Positions 43,864-52,322 of a stretch of 64,000 nucleotides of DNA are shown here, piece by piece (position 1 is the stretch's first letter; each line of letters starts with the position of its first letter). This stretch comes from DASQFQ01 sp038238015 (GTDB lineage: Bacteria; Actinomycetota; Thermoleophilia; Solirubrobacterales; Solirubrobacteraceae). The position numbers and the translations under genes are program-made. Under the pieces are notes generated by a model. It did no database searches. It was not told the origin of the DNA and saw only the letters and a list, made by a program, of their open reading frames with translations. Where the stretch lies: assembly GCA_038238015.1 (NCBI GenBank), contig JBBRYA010000009.1, positions 16,102 through 80,101 on the forward strand, written 5' to 3'.

Positions 43864-44982
43864 CTAAGCGACCAGGGGGGAGCTCGATGCGGGAGTGCTG
43901 ACTGCATGAGGGGCCGCATCGCGCATCGTTATCGTCGGTTCCATGGCCTTCGCGGCCTGGCGCACGTAGGTCAGCAGGACGACTCCGGCGATGATCATCG
44001 CGGCGCCGGCGGCGAACGCGCCGCCGGCAGCGACCTTCGGCGGCATGCCAGTGATGACTGACTTCTCGCCGTAGATGAACGCGACGACGCCGACCACATA
44101 CAGGGCCTTGCGCACGAGCGCGACGGCCGTGCGGTGGTCTCCGTCGGGAATCGCGAGCTTGAACGCACCGCGGACGACGACGAGGAACAGCGCGGCGGCA
44201 ATCCACAACGTCAGTCCGCTGGCGTTGCCTTTCAGACCCGCCTGATATCCGCTGGCGCCAAGGTTGAGATTGTTGACGCTGCCAAGAATCATCACCCCCA
44301 GCCCGACGACCAAAAGTCCTTCGACCGCTACGGCTCGCATCAGTCCAGGCCGCCAGAGCGCCTTCAGGCCGCCACGCAGGAAGATCAGCATCAGCATCCC
44401 GGGGATCGTGATCGCCAAGAAGCTCGTCCAGTTCCACTTCGGCGGCATCACCGCGGGATTGGCGGTCTGGCTGATGCCGATCGCCACGACGATCGTCGCG
44501 ACGATCAGGATCACGCTGTCGCGGATCACCGACGCCCAGTGAACACCGGTCGGCTTCTCAGTCGAAGCCGGCGCGGGCAGCGCCAGCGAGATCGCCCCGA
44601 CGACCAGACCAACGACCACGGCGATGAACTGCGCCAAGCCGGTGTCGTGGCCGACGGCGCCGTGATGAAACGGCGGCATCGCCTCGCCCAAGTAGGTGAT
44701 GGTCGCCGCCAGCGCTGCCTCGCCGGCCGCGAGATGCAAGCCGGTCGAGCGCTTGCCGACCAGCGCGGCCCACACGATCAGCCCGCCCGGCACGAGCACC
44801 AGAGCGCCCAAGACGATCTCGAAGATCTGCCGTCCCACGCCCAGCGTGCCCAGGAACGCCAGGGCGATCATCGTGGCGCCGACCGCGGCAAGCAGCGCGC
44901 CGACCGGGACCTGCAGGCGCCAGAGGAGTCCGGATCCGAACCGGGACGGCGCTACCGAGATGGGTTGCTGCTCGCGTGCCAC
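43864..44982 (-). CDS. Polytopic membrane protein of unknown function
   Basis: A 372-residue protein with about ten hydrophobic segments and short loops. GTG 44982 was chosen because GGGAGG stands about 7 nt upstream. I do not recognise the family. It is divergent from the disulfide reductase gene across a 99-bp region with a BlaI-like dyad and lies upstream of the CDF gene, so a role in metal or redox homeostasis is a guess from context. Confidence 0.75.
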   Translation of the reverse strand: MAREQQPISVAPSRFGSGLLWRLQVPVGALLAAVGATMIALAFLGTLGVGRQIFEIVLGALVLVPGGLIVWAALVGKRSTGLHLAAGEAALAATITYLGEAMPPFHHGAVGHDTGLAQFIAVVVGLVVGAISLALPAPASTEKPTGVHWASVIRDSVILIVATIVVAIGISQTANPAVMPPKWNWTSFLAITIPGMLMLIFLRGGLKALWRPGLMRAVAVEGLLVVGLGVMILGSVNNLNLGASGYQAGLKGNASGLTLWIAAALFLVVVRGAFKLAIPDGDHRTAVALVRKALYVVGVVAFIYGEKSVITGMPPKVAAGGAFAAGAAMIIAGVVLLTYVRQAAKAMEPTITMRDAAPHAVSTPASSSPLVA

Positions 44983-45057
44983 GGTGGTGGCCTCCCTGGT
45001 ATTTGAGGGACGGGCGTCCCTCCCACGATGCACCGTAGTACATCTCGACCCCGGCAC

Positions 45058-45076
45058 CAACTAAGCTCTATAGTAG
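45058..45076. promoter_or_regulatory. Operator-like dyad over a leaderless promoter
   Basis: CAACTAA-GCTCT-ATAGTAG: right arm 7 of 7 to the consensus, left arm 5 of 7. TATAGT (45069-45074) lies seven bases before ATG 45082, so transcription would start at the codon, and a repressor bound here would block it. Confidence 0.5.
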
Positions 45077-45081
45077 ATCGG

Positions 45082-46677
45082 ATGGCCGGTCAGAAACCCG
45101 CCCCAGACGGGCATTCGCGCAACGGCGGTCATCGCCCCGACACCGCGCGCGCTGAGTCCTTTGACGTGGTGTGCATCGGGGGCGGGACCGCCGGGATGAC
45201 CGCCGCGCGGACCGCGCGAGGCCGTGGACGCACCGTCGCACTGATCGAGTCCGAGCGCGGACTGGGCGGAGACTGCACCTACTGGGGGTGCGTGCCGTCA
45301 AAGACGCTGATCTCGATCGCCAGCCTGGCCCGGCAGAACCACACCCACGCTGAGCTCGGCTTCGTCGCCGCTCCTCCGGACTTCGCGCGGGTGATGGCCC
45401 ACCAGCGAGCCGTGGTCGCCGCCTTGGCTCACCGCGAACGCGCCCAGCTCTTCGAGCGCGACGGCATCACCGTGATCTCGGGCGCAGCCCGGCTCGAGTC
45501 GCCACAGGTGGTGCGCGTGGGCGACCGCACCCTGCACGCCGGGAGCGTGGTGATCGCCACCGGGACCGATCCGGCCCTGCCCGCGATCCCGGGTCTCGAG
45601 GAGACCCCGCATCTCACCAACCGCACGATCTTCGACCTGACCGAGCTTCCCCAGCGTCTGCTCGTGCTCGGCGGCGGACCGATCGGCCTCGAGCTCGGCC
45701 AAGCGCTCGCCCGCCTGGGCAGCCAGGTCACCATTCTGGAAGCCGGCGACACGCTCCTGACCAAAGACGAGCCCGACGCCGGACGCCTGATCGAAGACAC
45801 CCTGCGCCGCGAAAGGATCGACGTTCAGCTCGGGGCCCAAGCCGACCGCGTGCATGCCCACGGACGCGGAGTCGCGGTGACTGTCACCCGCGACGGCGAG
45901 CAGCGCGAGCTCGTCGCCGACGCGCTGCTGGTCGCCGTCGGACGAGTGCCCCGCACCGCCGGCCTGGACCTCGAGGCGCTGGGCGTGAAGACCGACCGCC
46001 ACGGCTTCATCGAGGTCGATCGCCGGATGCGTACCAACCAGCCGCATCTCTACGCCGCCGGCGACATCACCGGCGGCCTGCAATTCACCCACGTGGCCGC
46101 CTACGAAGGCCAGCTCGCCGGCGCCAACGCCAGCGGCAAGCGAAAGAAGGCCAACTATCGCGTCATCCCATGGGTGACCTTCACTGACCCCGAGATCGCC
46201 CACGTCGGGCTCACGGAGAATCAAGCCCGCGACCGCCACGGCGAGCAGATCCATGTCGCCAGTTACCCCATGCGCTTGGTCGATCGGGCCGCCATCACCG
46301 GTCGTCCAGAAGGGTTCATCAAACTGATCACCCGCCAACGCGGACGGATCGGACGCGCCAACGGCGGCACCTTGCTCGGCGCCCAGATCGTCGGCGCTGA
46401 AGCCGGTGAGCTGATCCACGAAGCCGTCATCAGCATGCAAGCCCGCAGCTTCACCGGACGGCTCGCCCAAGCTGTCCACGCGTACCCATCGATGTCGGTC
46501 GGCATCAAGCAGGCCGCTGCGCAACTCTTCGATGAAGGTCGCCTGCTCGCCCCCGTCGACGACGAAGCCCCCACAGACCAGACACAGCCAGTCGCCAAGC
46601 CCGAGAGTGCGGCCTTCGACGTAAACGCTCGGGCAGAGGCTCATGAGCGGCCCGTGGCCAGGACGCCTGATCTCTAG
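45082..46677 (+). CDS. FAD-dependent pyridine nucleotide-disulfide oxidoreductase (MerA/LPD-like)
   Basis: A 531-residue class I flavin disulfide reductase. FAD motif FDVVCIGGGTAG, redox-active disulfide GGDCTYWGCVPSK, NAD(P) motif VLGGGPIGLELG, second FAD motif LYAAGDITGG, and C-terminal HAYPSMS with the catalytic His. There is no HMA domain and no C-terminal Cys pair, so mercuric reduction is doubtful; a mycothione-, LPD- or thiol-reductase-like role is possible. A tail of about 45 residues follows the fold. Confidence 0.87.
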   Translation: MAGQKPAPDGHSRNGGHRPDTARAESFDVVCIGGGTAGMTAARTARGRGRTVALIESERGLGGDCTYWGCVPSKTLISIASLARQNHTHAELGFVAAPPDFARVMAHQRAVVAALAHRERAQLFERDGITVISGAARLESPQVVRVGDRTLHAGSVVIATGTDPALPAIPGLEETPHLTNRTIFDLTELPQRLLVLGGGPIGLELGQALARLGSQVTILEAGDTLLTKDEPDAGRLIEDTLRRERIDVQLGAQADRVHAHGRGVAVTVTRDGEQRELVADALLVAVGRVPRTAGLDLEALGVKTDRHGFIEVDRRMRTNQPHLYAAGDITGGLQFTHVAAYEGQLAGANASGKRKKANYRVIPWVTFTDPEIAHVGLTENQARDRHGEQIHVASYPMRLVDRAAITGRPEGFIKLITRQRGRIGRANGGTLLGAQIVGAEAGELIHEAVISMQARSFTGRLAQAVHAYPSMSVGIKQAAAQLFDEGRLLAPVDDEAPTDQTQPVAKPESAAFDVNARAEAHERPVARTPDL

Positions 46678-46849
46678 ACGCTCTTGGGATGAAGTGAGCC
46701 AACAAGGCCCTCGGGCCACGGCTCGGATATGCCGAACGGGATTGAAGCGGCTGCCAGCAGCCACGACGCGAGCTCGCAGCGTCCCGACGACGACGGTGTG
46801 GACTTCACAGCGGCGCGCGACCCGGATCCGGGGTAAGCGGCCCGACGTC

Positions 46850-47524
46850 GCCACGCGTGAGGTGTTCTACGCCGTCGTCGGAGTCGCAGCATGGCTGGCC
46901 CTGGCCGTCAGCGGTGTCCAGCCGTTTTCGGCGGCGGCTGCGCTCGGGCCTGGGTGGCTGGCTGCTGACGGTGCTGATGCTCGATCGGCATCTAGGGATG
47001 CTGAAAACCGAGGACGGCCGTCGGCGCAATCTCGGCGCTGCTGACGCGATCACCCTGCTTCGCGCCGGCTCGGTCCCGGCGGTGCCCGACAGCATTCGCC
47101 GTTGCTGTGCGGGCTGGGTTTCGCCAGCGACGTGCTCGACGGTCGGCTGGCGCGATCGGCGGAGCCGACGCGGCTCGGCCGCGACCTGGAAGGCCTGGGC
47201 GACGCAATCTTCTTCACCTCGGCGCTGCGTGGCGCGTCGGGCTCAGCGCATCCCCAGGTTCGCGGCGAGCGCCGAGCTGGTGCGCTGGGCGTCGGTGTCG
47301 GCTAGACAATCGCGGTCTACCTTGTGCGAGCGCAGCCTCCCTCGCCAGACCTGCGGCACGCCGCGCACGTCAGCACCCCGGAGCGGGCGCCGGGCCTGAT
47401 TCTCGCTGGTGCGGGTCGCCGGTCGGTGGGCAGCGTTCTGCTGCTCGTCGGGTCGGCGAGCGGCGTGGTCTCGGTGCTCGAGGACGCGCGGCTCGTCGCC
47501 GCCCGCCGCCGTCCTCGATCGTGA
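46850..47524 (+). pseudogene. CDP-alcohol phosphatidyltransferase, multiply frameshifted
   Basis: The protein is recoverable only by changing frame about four times: EVFYAVVGVAAWLALAV (frame from 46856), LLTVLMLDRHLGM through NLGAADAITLLRAG, then SDVLDGRLARSAEPTRLGRD, then RFAASAELVRWASV, and PGLILAGAGRRSVG. DGxxAR is the CDP-OH-P signature. The family makes phospholipid head groups; this copy is dead. Confidence 0.75.
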
Positions 47525-47762
47525 GCTCAAACGTGACCGGTTGGGTCGCGGCGTCGGTTTGCGTGGCGGCTTGCTAGCGATCGTCCTCGCCGGGTCGTGG
47601 CTGGCGCTGGCAGCGACGGGTGGGTTTCTCGGTGCATCGCGCTCGCGGCTTGGTCGGTGGAGGAGGCATGCTCGGGCCGCTGGTCTTCGTGGGCTCTTCG
47701 GCGGCGCTGACGCTGCGTGGGACAGCCTCGGACGCCTGACCGCGAGCAAGGACGGCCTTCAG
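47525..47762. other. Degenerate stretch, no gene seen
   Basis: Contains one hydrophobic reading (GLRGGLLAIVLAGSWLAL on the plus strand) that may be the next remnant in the decaying segment, but no start, family or end can be defined. Confidence 0.4.
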
Positions 47763-47781
47763 CTACGATGCTGCATAGTAT
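47763..47781. promoter_or_regulatory. Operator-like dyad upstream of the lipoprotein operon
   Basis: CTACGAT-GCTGC-ATAGTAT: one mismatch per arm to CTACTAT-N5-ATAGTAG. It lies 27 bp before the lipoprotein start. Confidence 0.55.
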
Positions 47782-47808
47782 TTGCCGACCCGAACCGAGG
47801 AGTCGTCG

Positions 47809-48291
47809 ATGAGAAGCATGCTGGTGATCGCGGTATCTGCAGGGACCCTCGCCGTGTTCGCGGCCGGCTGCGGCGGATCGGGAGGCAAACCAGCCGCGGC
47901 GGGAGGACAGAGCACCGCCCCCGGGAGCCCAGCGACGGTAGCGGTCAAGAAGTCCAAGCTGGGCGAGATGCTCGTCGACGCCAAGGGGAAGTCGGTGTAT
48001 CTCTTCGAGAAGGACAAGGGAACCTCGTCGACCTGCTTCGACGCCTGCGCGGGGACGTGGCCGCCATACCTGACAAACGGCAAACCGAAGGCCGCGGGCG
48101 CCGCGAGCGCTGGCCTGATCGGGACGACCAAGCGCAAGGACGGTGGAACCGAAGTGACCTTTCACGGCCATCCTCTCTACTACTACGCGGGTGACAAGAG
48201 CCCGGGGGACACCAAGGGCCAGGCGCTCAAGCAGTTTGGAGCCGAGTGGTACGTGCTCTCACCCAAGGGCGACAAGATCGACAACGGCTGA
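47809..48291 (+). CDS. PF03640-type secreted repeat lipoprotein
   Basis: A 160-residue lipoprotein: signal peptide with lipobox FAAGC, Gly/Ala linker, then two repeats of the family (GEMLVDAKGKSVYLFEKDKG and a C-terminal HGHPLYYYAGDKSPGDTKGQ) and the CFDACAGTWPPYL motif. Such proteins are surface-exposed with unknown function, often near redox or heme genes. GAGGAG precedes ATG 47809. It heads a four-gene operon. Confidence 0.85.
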   Translation: MRSMLVIAVSAGTLAVFAAGCGGSGGKPAAAGGQSTAPGSPATVAVKKSKLGEMLVDAKGKSVYLFEKDKGTSSTCFDACAGTWPPYLTNGKPKAAGAASAGLIGTTKRKDGGTEVTFHGHPLYYYAGDKSPGDTKGQALKQFGAEWYVLSPKGDKIDNG

Positions 48292-48295
48292 GGCG

Positions 48296-48709
48296 ATGGG
48301 CGACCACGCGGCAGGCGCCACGAATGCGCCGGTCCCACGCCTGGAGCTCGGGCTGCGTTTTATCGGCGCGGCGGCCCTGGTGGGGGTGGCGGCGGTGCAC
48401 CTGCAGCAGTACTTCGGGGCCGCGGATCTCGGCTCGGTCAAGGTCATCGGCCCTCTGTTTCTGGCCAATGCGATCGCAGCGCTGGTGATTGCACTCGTGC
48501 TCGCCGTCCGCGGCGGCACGACGGCCGCAGTCGCGGGGATAGCGTTGTCCGCGGGGGCGCTGAGTGCCTTGGCCTACAGCCTGTCCCGACCGTTGTTCGG
48601 CTTCATGGACATCTATCGCACGGCGGTCTTCGTGGCGATCGCGGTAGAGACGATGGCAATTCTCCTCCTTGCCGGCCTGGTGGCGGTAGCCCGAGCTCGG
48701 CGCGCATGA
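48296..48709 (+). CDS. Four-helix integral membrane protein, unknown
   Basis: 137 residues, four hydrophobic segments (FIGAAALVGVAAVHLQQYF, GPLFLANAIAALVIAL and two more). It is 4 bp after the lipoprotein gene and overlaps the methyltransferase by 4 nt, so it belongs to the same operon. No family recognised. Confidence 0.75.
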   Translation: MGDHAAGATNAPVPRLELGLRFIGAAALVGVAAVHLQQYFGAADLGSVKVIGPLFLANAIAALVIALVLAVRGGTTAAVAGIALSAGALSALAYSLSRPLFGFMDIYRTAVFVAIAVETMAILLLAGLVAVARARRA

Positions 48710-49443
48710 CCGACCGAATCGGTGTCGCGCCGTCGCGCAAGCAGCAGGCCGTCGCGCTCTTCTCCGGCCTGCCCCGCCACTATGACCGCGTTGCCGCGGT
48801 GCTGAGCTTCGGTCAGGATCCGCGCTGGCGACGCGCATTGGTGGCCTCGCTGCCCGTCGCTCGCAGCGACCGTGTGCTGGACGTGGCAACGGGGACCGGT
48901 CTGGTAGCCAGCGCGCTGGTCAAGCAGAAGGGCTGCTCGGTGGTCGGGCTCGACCAGAGCGCTGAAATGCTCAACGCCGCACTCAGCCGCGTGCAGGCCG
49001 ACGGCGAGCTGCGCCAGCGTATCTCCCTGTTACGCGGAGAGGCCGAGGCGCTGCCCTTCGCCGACGGGGAGTTCGACGCGCTGACGTTTACGTATCTGCT
49101 GCGCTACGTCGACGATCCCGCCGCCACGCTGGGCGAACTGGCGCGCGTCGTGCGGCCCGGAGGGCACATGGCGTGTATCGAGTTCGGCGTGCCGGACGGA
49201 CGTGCGAGCAGACGCGCATGGAACGCCTATGTCCGTGTCGGGCTGCCGGCTCTCGGCCGCCTGGTATCGCCCGACTGGCAGGCCGTCGGGAAATTCCTCG
49301 GACCCAGCATCCGGAACTTCTACGAGCGTCACCCGCTTGCCGCACTCGAGCAGGCGTGGCGGGAGGCCGGTATCGACGCCGTGCACACACGCCGACTGAG
49401 CTTCGGGGGCGGCGTGGTGACGTCGGGGGTGAAAGGCCGGTGA
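48706..49443 (+). CDS. UbiE/COQ5-like class I SAM methyltransferase
   Basis: A 245-residue methyltransferase: VLDVATGTGLVASALV is the SAM motif I, followed by VGLDQSAEM and FDALTFTYLLRYVDDP; LARVVRPGGHMACIEFG is motif III. The KQQAVALFSGLPRHYDRVA start and overall layout resemble MenG/UbiE quinone methylases. Linked by ATGA and GTGA overlaps to its neighbours. The partner that follows is a UbiA-like membrane protein, which suggests quinone or isoprenoid chemistry. Confidence 0.82.
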   Translation: MTDRIGVAPSRKQQAVALFSGLPRHYDRVAAVLSFGQDPRWRRALVASLPVARSDRVLDVATGTGLVASALVKQKGCSVVGLDQSAEMLNAALSRVQADGELRQRISLLRGEAEALPFADGEFDALTFTYLLRYVDDPAATLGELARVVRPGGHMACIEFGVPDGRASRRAWNAYVRVGLPALGRLVSPDWQAVGKFLGPSIRNFYERHPLAALEQAWREAGIDAVHTRRLSFGGGVVTSGVKGR

Positions 49444-50162
49444 GGAGCCGCCCGGCGTTCTACGCGTTGTCCCCGGGGGGCTGGCGCGATCTCGTGACGC
49501 TGCTGCACCTGCCCTACACGGCGTGGATCCTCAGCTACGTTGCGCTTGGGGCCGCTGCCGCACCCACGCTTCACGCCGAGCGTCTGCTCGCCGCGTTGAC
49601 TGCCTTCGCGCTGGCGGTGGGCGTCGCGGCCCACGCACTCGACGAGTTGCAAGGCCGCCCGCTGCAGACCCACCTGTCAGAGCGCGCACTGCGATGGATG
49701 GCGGGCGTGACGCTGGCGGCGGCGTGCGCGATCGGCACGGCCGGAGCCCTGGAGGTGTCGCCGAGCCTGCTGGGGTTCGTGCTCGTCGGGGCCTTCCTCG
49801 TGGCGGCCTACAACCTCGAGTGGTGGGGTGGACGCTTCCACAGCGACCGCTGGTTCGCGCTGGCCTGGGGAGGCTTCCCCGCCCTGACCGGCTTCTGGGT
49901 CAACGCCCTGCAAATGTCGCTCTCCGCCGTGCTCGTGACGGCGGCGTGCTGCGCGGCGAGCGTCGCGCAGAGGCGCCTCAGCGTGCCCGCTCGCCAATTG
50001 CGACGACGCACGACTTCAGTCACAGGACAGCAGCACATGGTCAACGGACGCAGCATCGAGCTTTCGGTGGCACGTTTGGCGTCACCGCTGGACGGTGCCC
50101 TGGCCGCCCTCTCCGCAGCAATGCCGCTGCTGGCGGGCGCCATGGTCGCCGTCCGTCTCTGA
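49440..50162 (+). CDS. UbiA-like integral membrane protein (uncertain)
   Basis: 240 residues from GTG 49440 (GTGA overlap), six or more hydrophobic segments. The segment VAAHALDELQGRPLQT is reminiscent of the Asp-rich N-D-x-x-D motif region of UbiA prenyltransferases, but the canonical motif is not present. The C-terminal 50 residues are hydrophilic. Coupling to the UbiE-like methyltransferase suggests a lipid or quinone pathway. Confidence 0.65.
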   Translation: MRSRPAFYALSPGGWRDLVTLLHLPYTAWILSYVALGAAAAPTLHAERLLAALTAFALAVGVAAHALDELQGRPLQTHLSERALRWMAGVTLAAACAIGTAGALEVSPSLLGFVLVGAFLVAAYNLEWWGGRFHSDRWFALAWGGFPALTGFWVNALQMSLSAVLVTAACCAASVAQRRLSVPARQLRRRTTSVTGQQHMVNGRSIELSVARLASPLDGALAALSAAMPLLAGAMVAVRL

Positions 50163-50575
50163 TCAGCAGCTCGCACGGCGGCCGCCATCCGCGAGCAGCA
50201 CCTCAAGTGGGAATCCAACCGCGCGCCCGTGGCCGTGTCGGTGATGCCTCGGCCCTCAGTAGCCGCCGCCGGGTCCACGAGGGCGGCGGCGGCGACCTCA
50301 ACTGCTTTCTTGGTTCTCTTCTTGGGGGTGCTGTCCCCGTCTTTCTTCTTAGGCTTGCTCGTGCGGGCCTTCATCAGACGTTCAGCAGCCTCGAAATCGA
50401 TCGCGCCCAGCCCGCTTCCGGAGGTTCGCCCCCTCGCCTTGGATGATCCCGCGCTGATCTGGGTTCGACCTCTTGGCGTGGCGCGGCGTTGCCGCGCCGG
50501 CCTCGTCCATGTCGGCAAGAGGTCTGTTCCCCGTGTTGTTCCCCGTCCGGATCGTCCACGACTCCCTTGAAAGAC
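50163..50575. other. Intergenic stretch before tRNA-Pro, possible gene remnant
   Basis: No complete gene. On the minus strand the reading GAIDFEAAERLMKARTSK followed by a Lys-rich tail looks like the C-terminus of a lost DNA-binding or recombinase-type protein, but no start or catalytic motif remains. It lies directly downstream of tRNA-Pro, a usual integration site. Confidence 0.35.
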
Positions 50576-50599
50576 GAAAACCCCGCAAACGCGGGGCTT
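50576..50599 (-). terminator. Intrinsic terminator of tRNA-Pro
   Basis: On the minus strand CCCCGC-GTTT-GCGGGG is followed by TTTTC, just after the tRNA-Pro 3' end. Confidence 0.75.
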
Positions 50600-50606
50600 T
50601 CGCGCA

Positions 50607-50680
50607 TCGGGGAGACAGGATTTGAACCTGCGGCCGCCCGGCCCCCAGCCGGGTGCGCTACCAGACTGCGCCACTCCCCG
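50607..50680 (-). tRNA. tRNA-Pro (GGG)
   Basis: 74-nt cloverleaf: acceptor CGGGGAG/CTCCCCG, anticodon loop CTGGGGG giving GGG, T-arm with GGTTCAAATCC, discriminator A. Followed by an intrinsic terminator. Confidence 0.93.
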
Positions 50681-50769
50681 TGGTCGGGATGAGTCTACGC
50701 GAGTCCGTCTGGGCGCGATCGGAACACGCGTGCGGTCGTCTAGGGAATGCGAACGGCCACAGCGCTTGA

Positions 50770-50841
50770 AGCGGGCGACCAGAATTGAACTGGCGCTTAG
50801 AGCTTGGAAGGCTCTCGTGCAGACCGTTACACCACGCCCGC
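50770..50841 (-). tRNA. tRNA-Gly (TCC)
   Basis: Cloverleaf with acceptor GCGGGCG/CGCCCGC, anticodon loop CTTCCAA giving TCC, and T-loop TTCAATT. Confidence 0.92.
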
Positions 50842-50919
50842 GTACGCCCACGATGATAGTCGCGGCCACGCGGCGCGACAGCCGCGCAACGTCCACATCA
50901 GCCGGCGTCGCCCGGACGG

Positions 50920-50925
50920 TACGCT
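50920..50925 (+). promoter_or_regulatory. Candidate leaderless -10 box
   Basis: TACGCT with seven bases before ATG 50933; no Shine-Dalgarno sequence. Confidence 0.4.
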
Positions 50926-50932
50926 CCTCTCC

Positions 50933-52009
50933 ATGGCCCTCGAGGACGAGCTTGCGAAGCTGACCCGGATGCGCTCGGGGCAGCGGCCCGCCCGGGCCGG
51001 CGGTCCGGGGCGCGGGGTGGCGGTCGGTGTCGGGCTGATCGGCCTGGGCATCGTGGCGCTCATCCTCCTGCTGACGGCGCTGAGCTCGTTCTCGCGCACG
51101 GGCCCCAACGAGGTCGGGGTCGTCTACAACGGCGGCCCGCTGGACAAGAAGACTCAGCGCCAGCTGATCCCGCCGGCCTCGGGCCTGACCTGGACGGGCT
51201 GGCTGTCGCAGAGCCCGCGGCTCTACCCCTCCGAGGGCTCGCCGCGGCGCTACATCATCACCTCCGACCCCGGGCGCGGCGACCGCGCCGGCTTTGACCT
51301 CGTGCGCGTCCCTACGGCCGACGGCATCGACATCGGGCTGGAGGCCAAGATCTCCTTCACGACCGCCTTCACCGGCGATCGCGGCGACAAGCTCCTCAAG
51401 GAGTTCGACGCGCGTTTCGGCAACCGCACCTACGTAGTGCCCGGCGGCGGCGAGCGACTGCACCCGTGGGACGGCGACGACGGCTTCGGCGCGTTCCTGG
51501 ACACGGAGTTCCGGCCGGTGCTCGACAACGCGCTGCGCCAGACGATCGGGCGCTTCCGCTGTGAGCAGCTCGTCTCATCGTGCGCGCTGGTGGGCAACAA
51601 CGGCAACGGTGCCAGCCAGCCTCTGAACTCCACCTCGGGCGCGAAGACCAATCTGAACCTCCTGCAGGTCCAGGACGCGATCGCCAAGTCGCTCGGCGAG
51701 GACCTCAACGGCAACCTCGGCGGCGAGTACTTCCAGCACGTGCAGGTGATCGTCTCGGGCGTGCGACTTCCCAGGCAGGTCCAGAACGCGGTCGACGACA
51801 CGCAGGCCCAGTTCGCCGAGGTCAACAAGTCCAAGGCCGATCTGCAGAAGGCGCGGATCCGCAAGCAGGTCAACGACACGCTCGGGCGCTCCTACGACAG
51901 CTGCCCAGCGTGCGCGCAGATCGACGCGCTGCGGGCGATCCCCGCCAACGTGACCGCGATCTCGCTCGGGGGCAGCGGCTCGATCGCGCTCAACGGCAGC
52001 AAGAAGTGA
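50933..52009 (+). CDS. SPFH/band 7 domain membrane protein
   Basis: 358 residues: a cytoplasmic N-terminus, one membrane helix (VGLIGLGIVALILLLTAL, about residues 30-48), then an SPFH domain (GPNEVGVVYNGGP through VPTADGIDIGLEAKISF) and a helical region with QAQFAEVNKSKADLQKARI. Such prohibitin/stomatin-like proteins scaffold membrane microdomains and proteases. The next gene encodes a small membrane protein that may be a partner, as in NfeD pairs, although it is not NfeD. Confidence 0.85.
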   Translation: MALEDELAKLTRMRSGQRPARAGGPGRGVAVGVGLIGLGIVALILLLTALSSFSRTGPNEVGVVYNGGPLDKKTQRQLIPPASGLTWTGWLSQSPRLYPSEGSPRRYIITSDPGRGDRAGFDLVRVPTADGIDIGLEAKISFTTAFTGDRGDKLLKEFDARFGNRTYVVPGGGERLHPWDGDDGFGAFLDTEFRPVLDNALRQTIGRFRCEQLVSSCALVGNNGNGASQPLNSTSGAKTNLNLLQVQDAIAKSLGEDLNGNLGGEYFQHVQVIVSGVRLPRQVQNAVDDTQAQFAEVNKSKADLQKARIRKQVNDTLGRSYDSCPACAQIDALRAIPANVTAISLGGSGSIALNGSKK

Positions 52010-52025
52010 GCGCCCCCGCGGCGCT

Positions 52026-52322
52026 ATGGCCTTCCTCGACCTGCTGATCGTCTTCGTCGCGGTCTGGCTCGCGCTCGCGGTCCTCTGGCTGCTGCGCGAG
52101 CGCCGGCGAGGCGCGGCGCTCCCAGACCGCTGGGCGCCACGGACGCGCGCGCTGGAGGAGGGCGGGCACGTGATCGAGCTCGTGCGACGGGGCGAGCCGG
52201 CTCAGCCCGTTCGCCGGGTGCCGGGCGACCTGGACTCCGACCGGCTGGGCGACGAGCTCGCCGAGGGCATGTCCGAGGCCGAGGCGCGCGCGGCGACGCT
52301 CAACGCCGCGCTGCACAGCTAG
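52026..52322 (+). CDS. Small single-pass membrane protein
   Basis: 98 residues: N-terminal helix LIVFVAVWLALAVLWLL, then a charged soluble part. It lies 16 bp after the band-7 gene and overlaps the convergent SDR gene by 4 bp. Function unknown. Confidence 0.7.
   Translation: MAFLDLLIVFVAVWLALAVLWLLRERRRGAALPDRWAPRTRALEEGGHVIELVRRGEPAQPVRRVPGDLDSDRLGDELAEGMSEAEARAATLNAALHS

Noticed and set aside
45082..46677. Calling the disulfide reductase merA
   Set aside because: It has the redox CxxxxC but no N-terminal metal-binding domain, no C-terminal cysteine pair and no merR, merT or merP nearby.
49173..49439. Upstream extension of the UbiA-like gene
   Set aside because: It lies inside the methyltransferase gene in another frame; the GTGA overlap at 49440 is the credible start.
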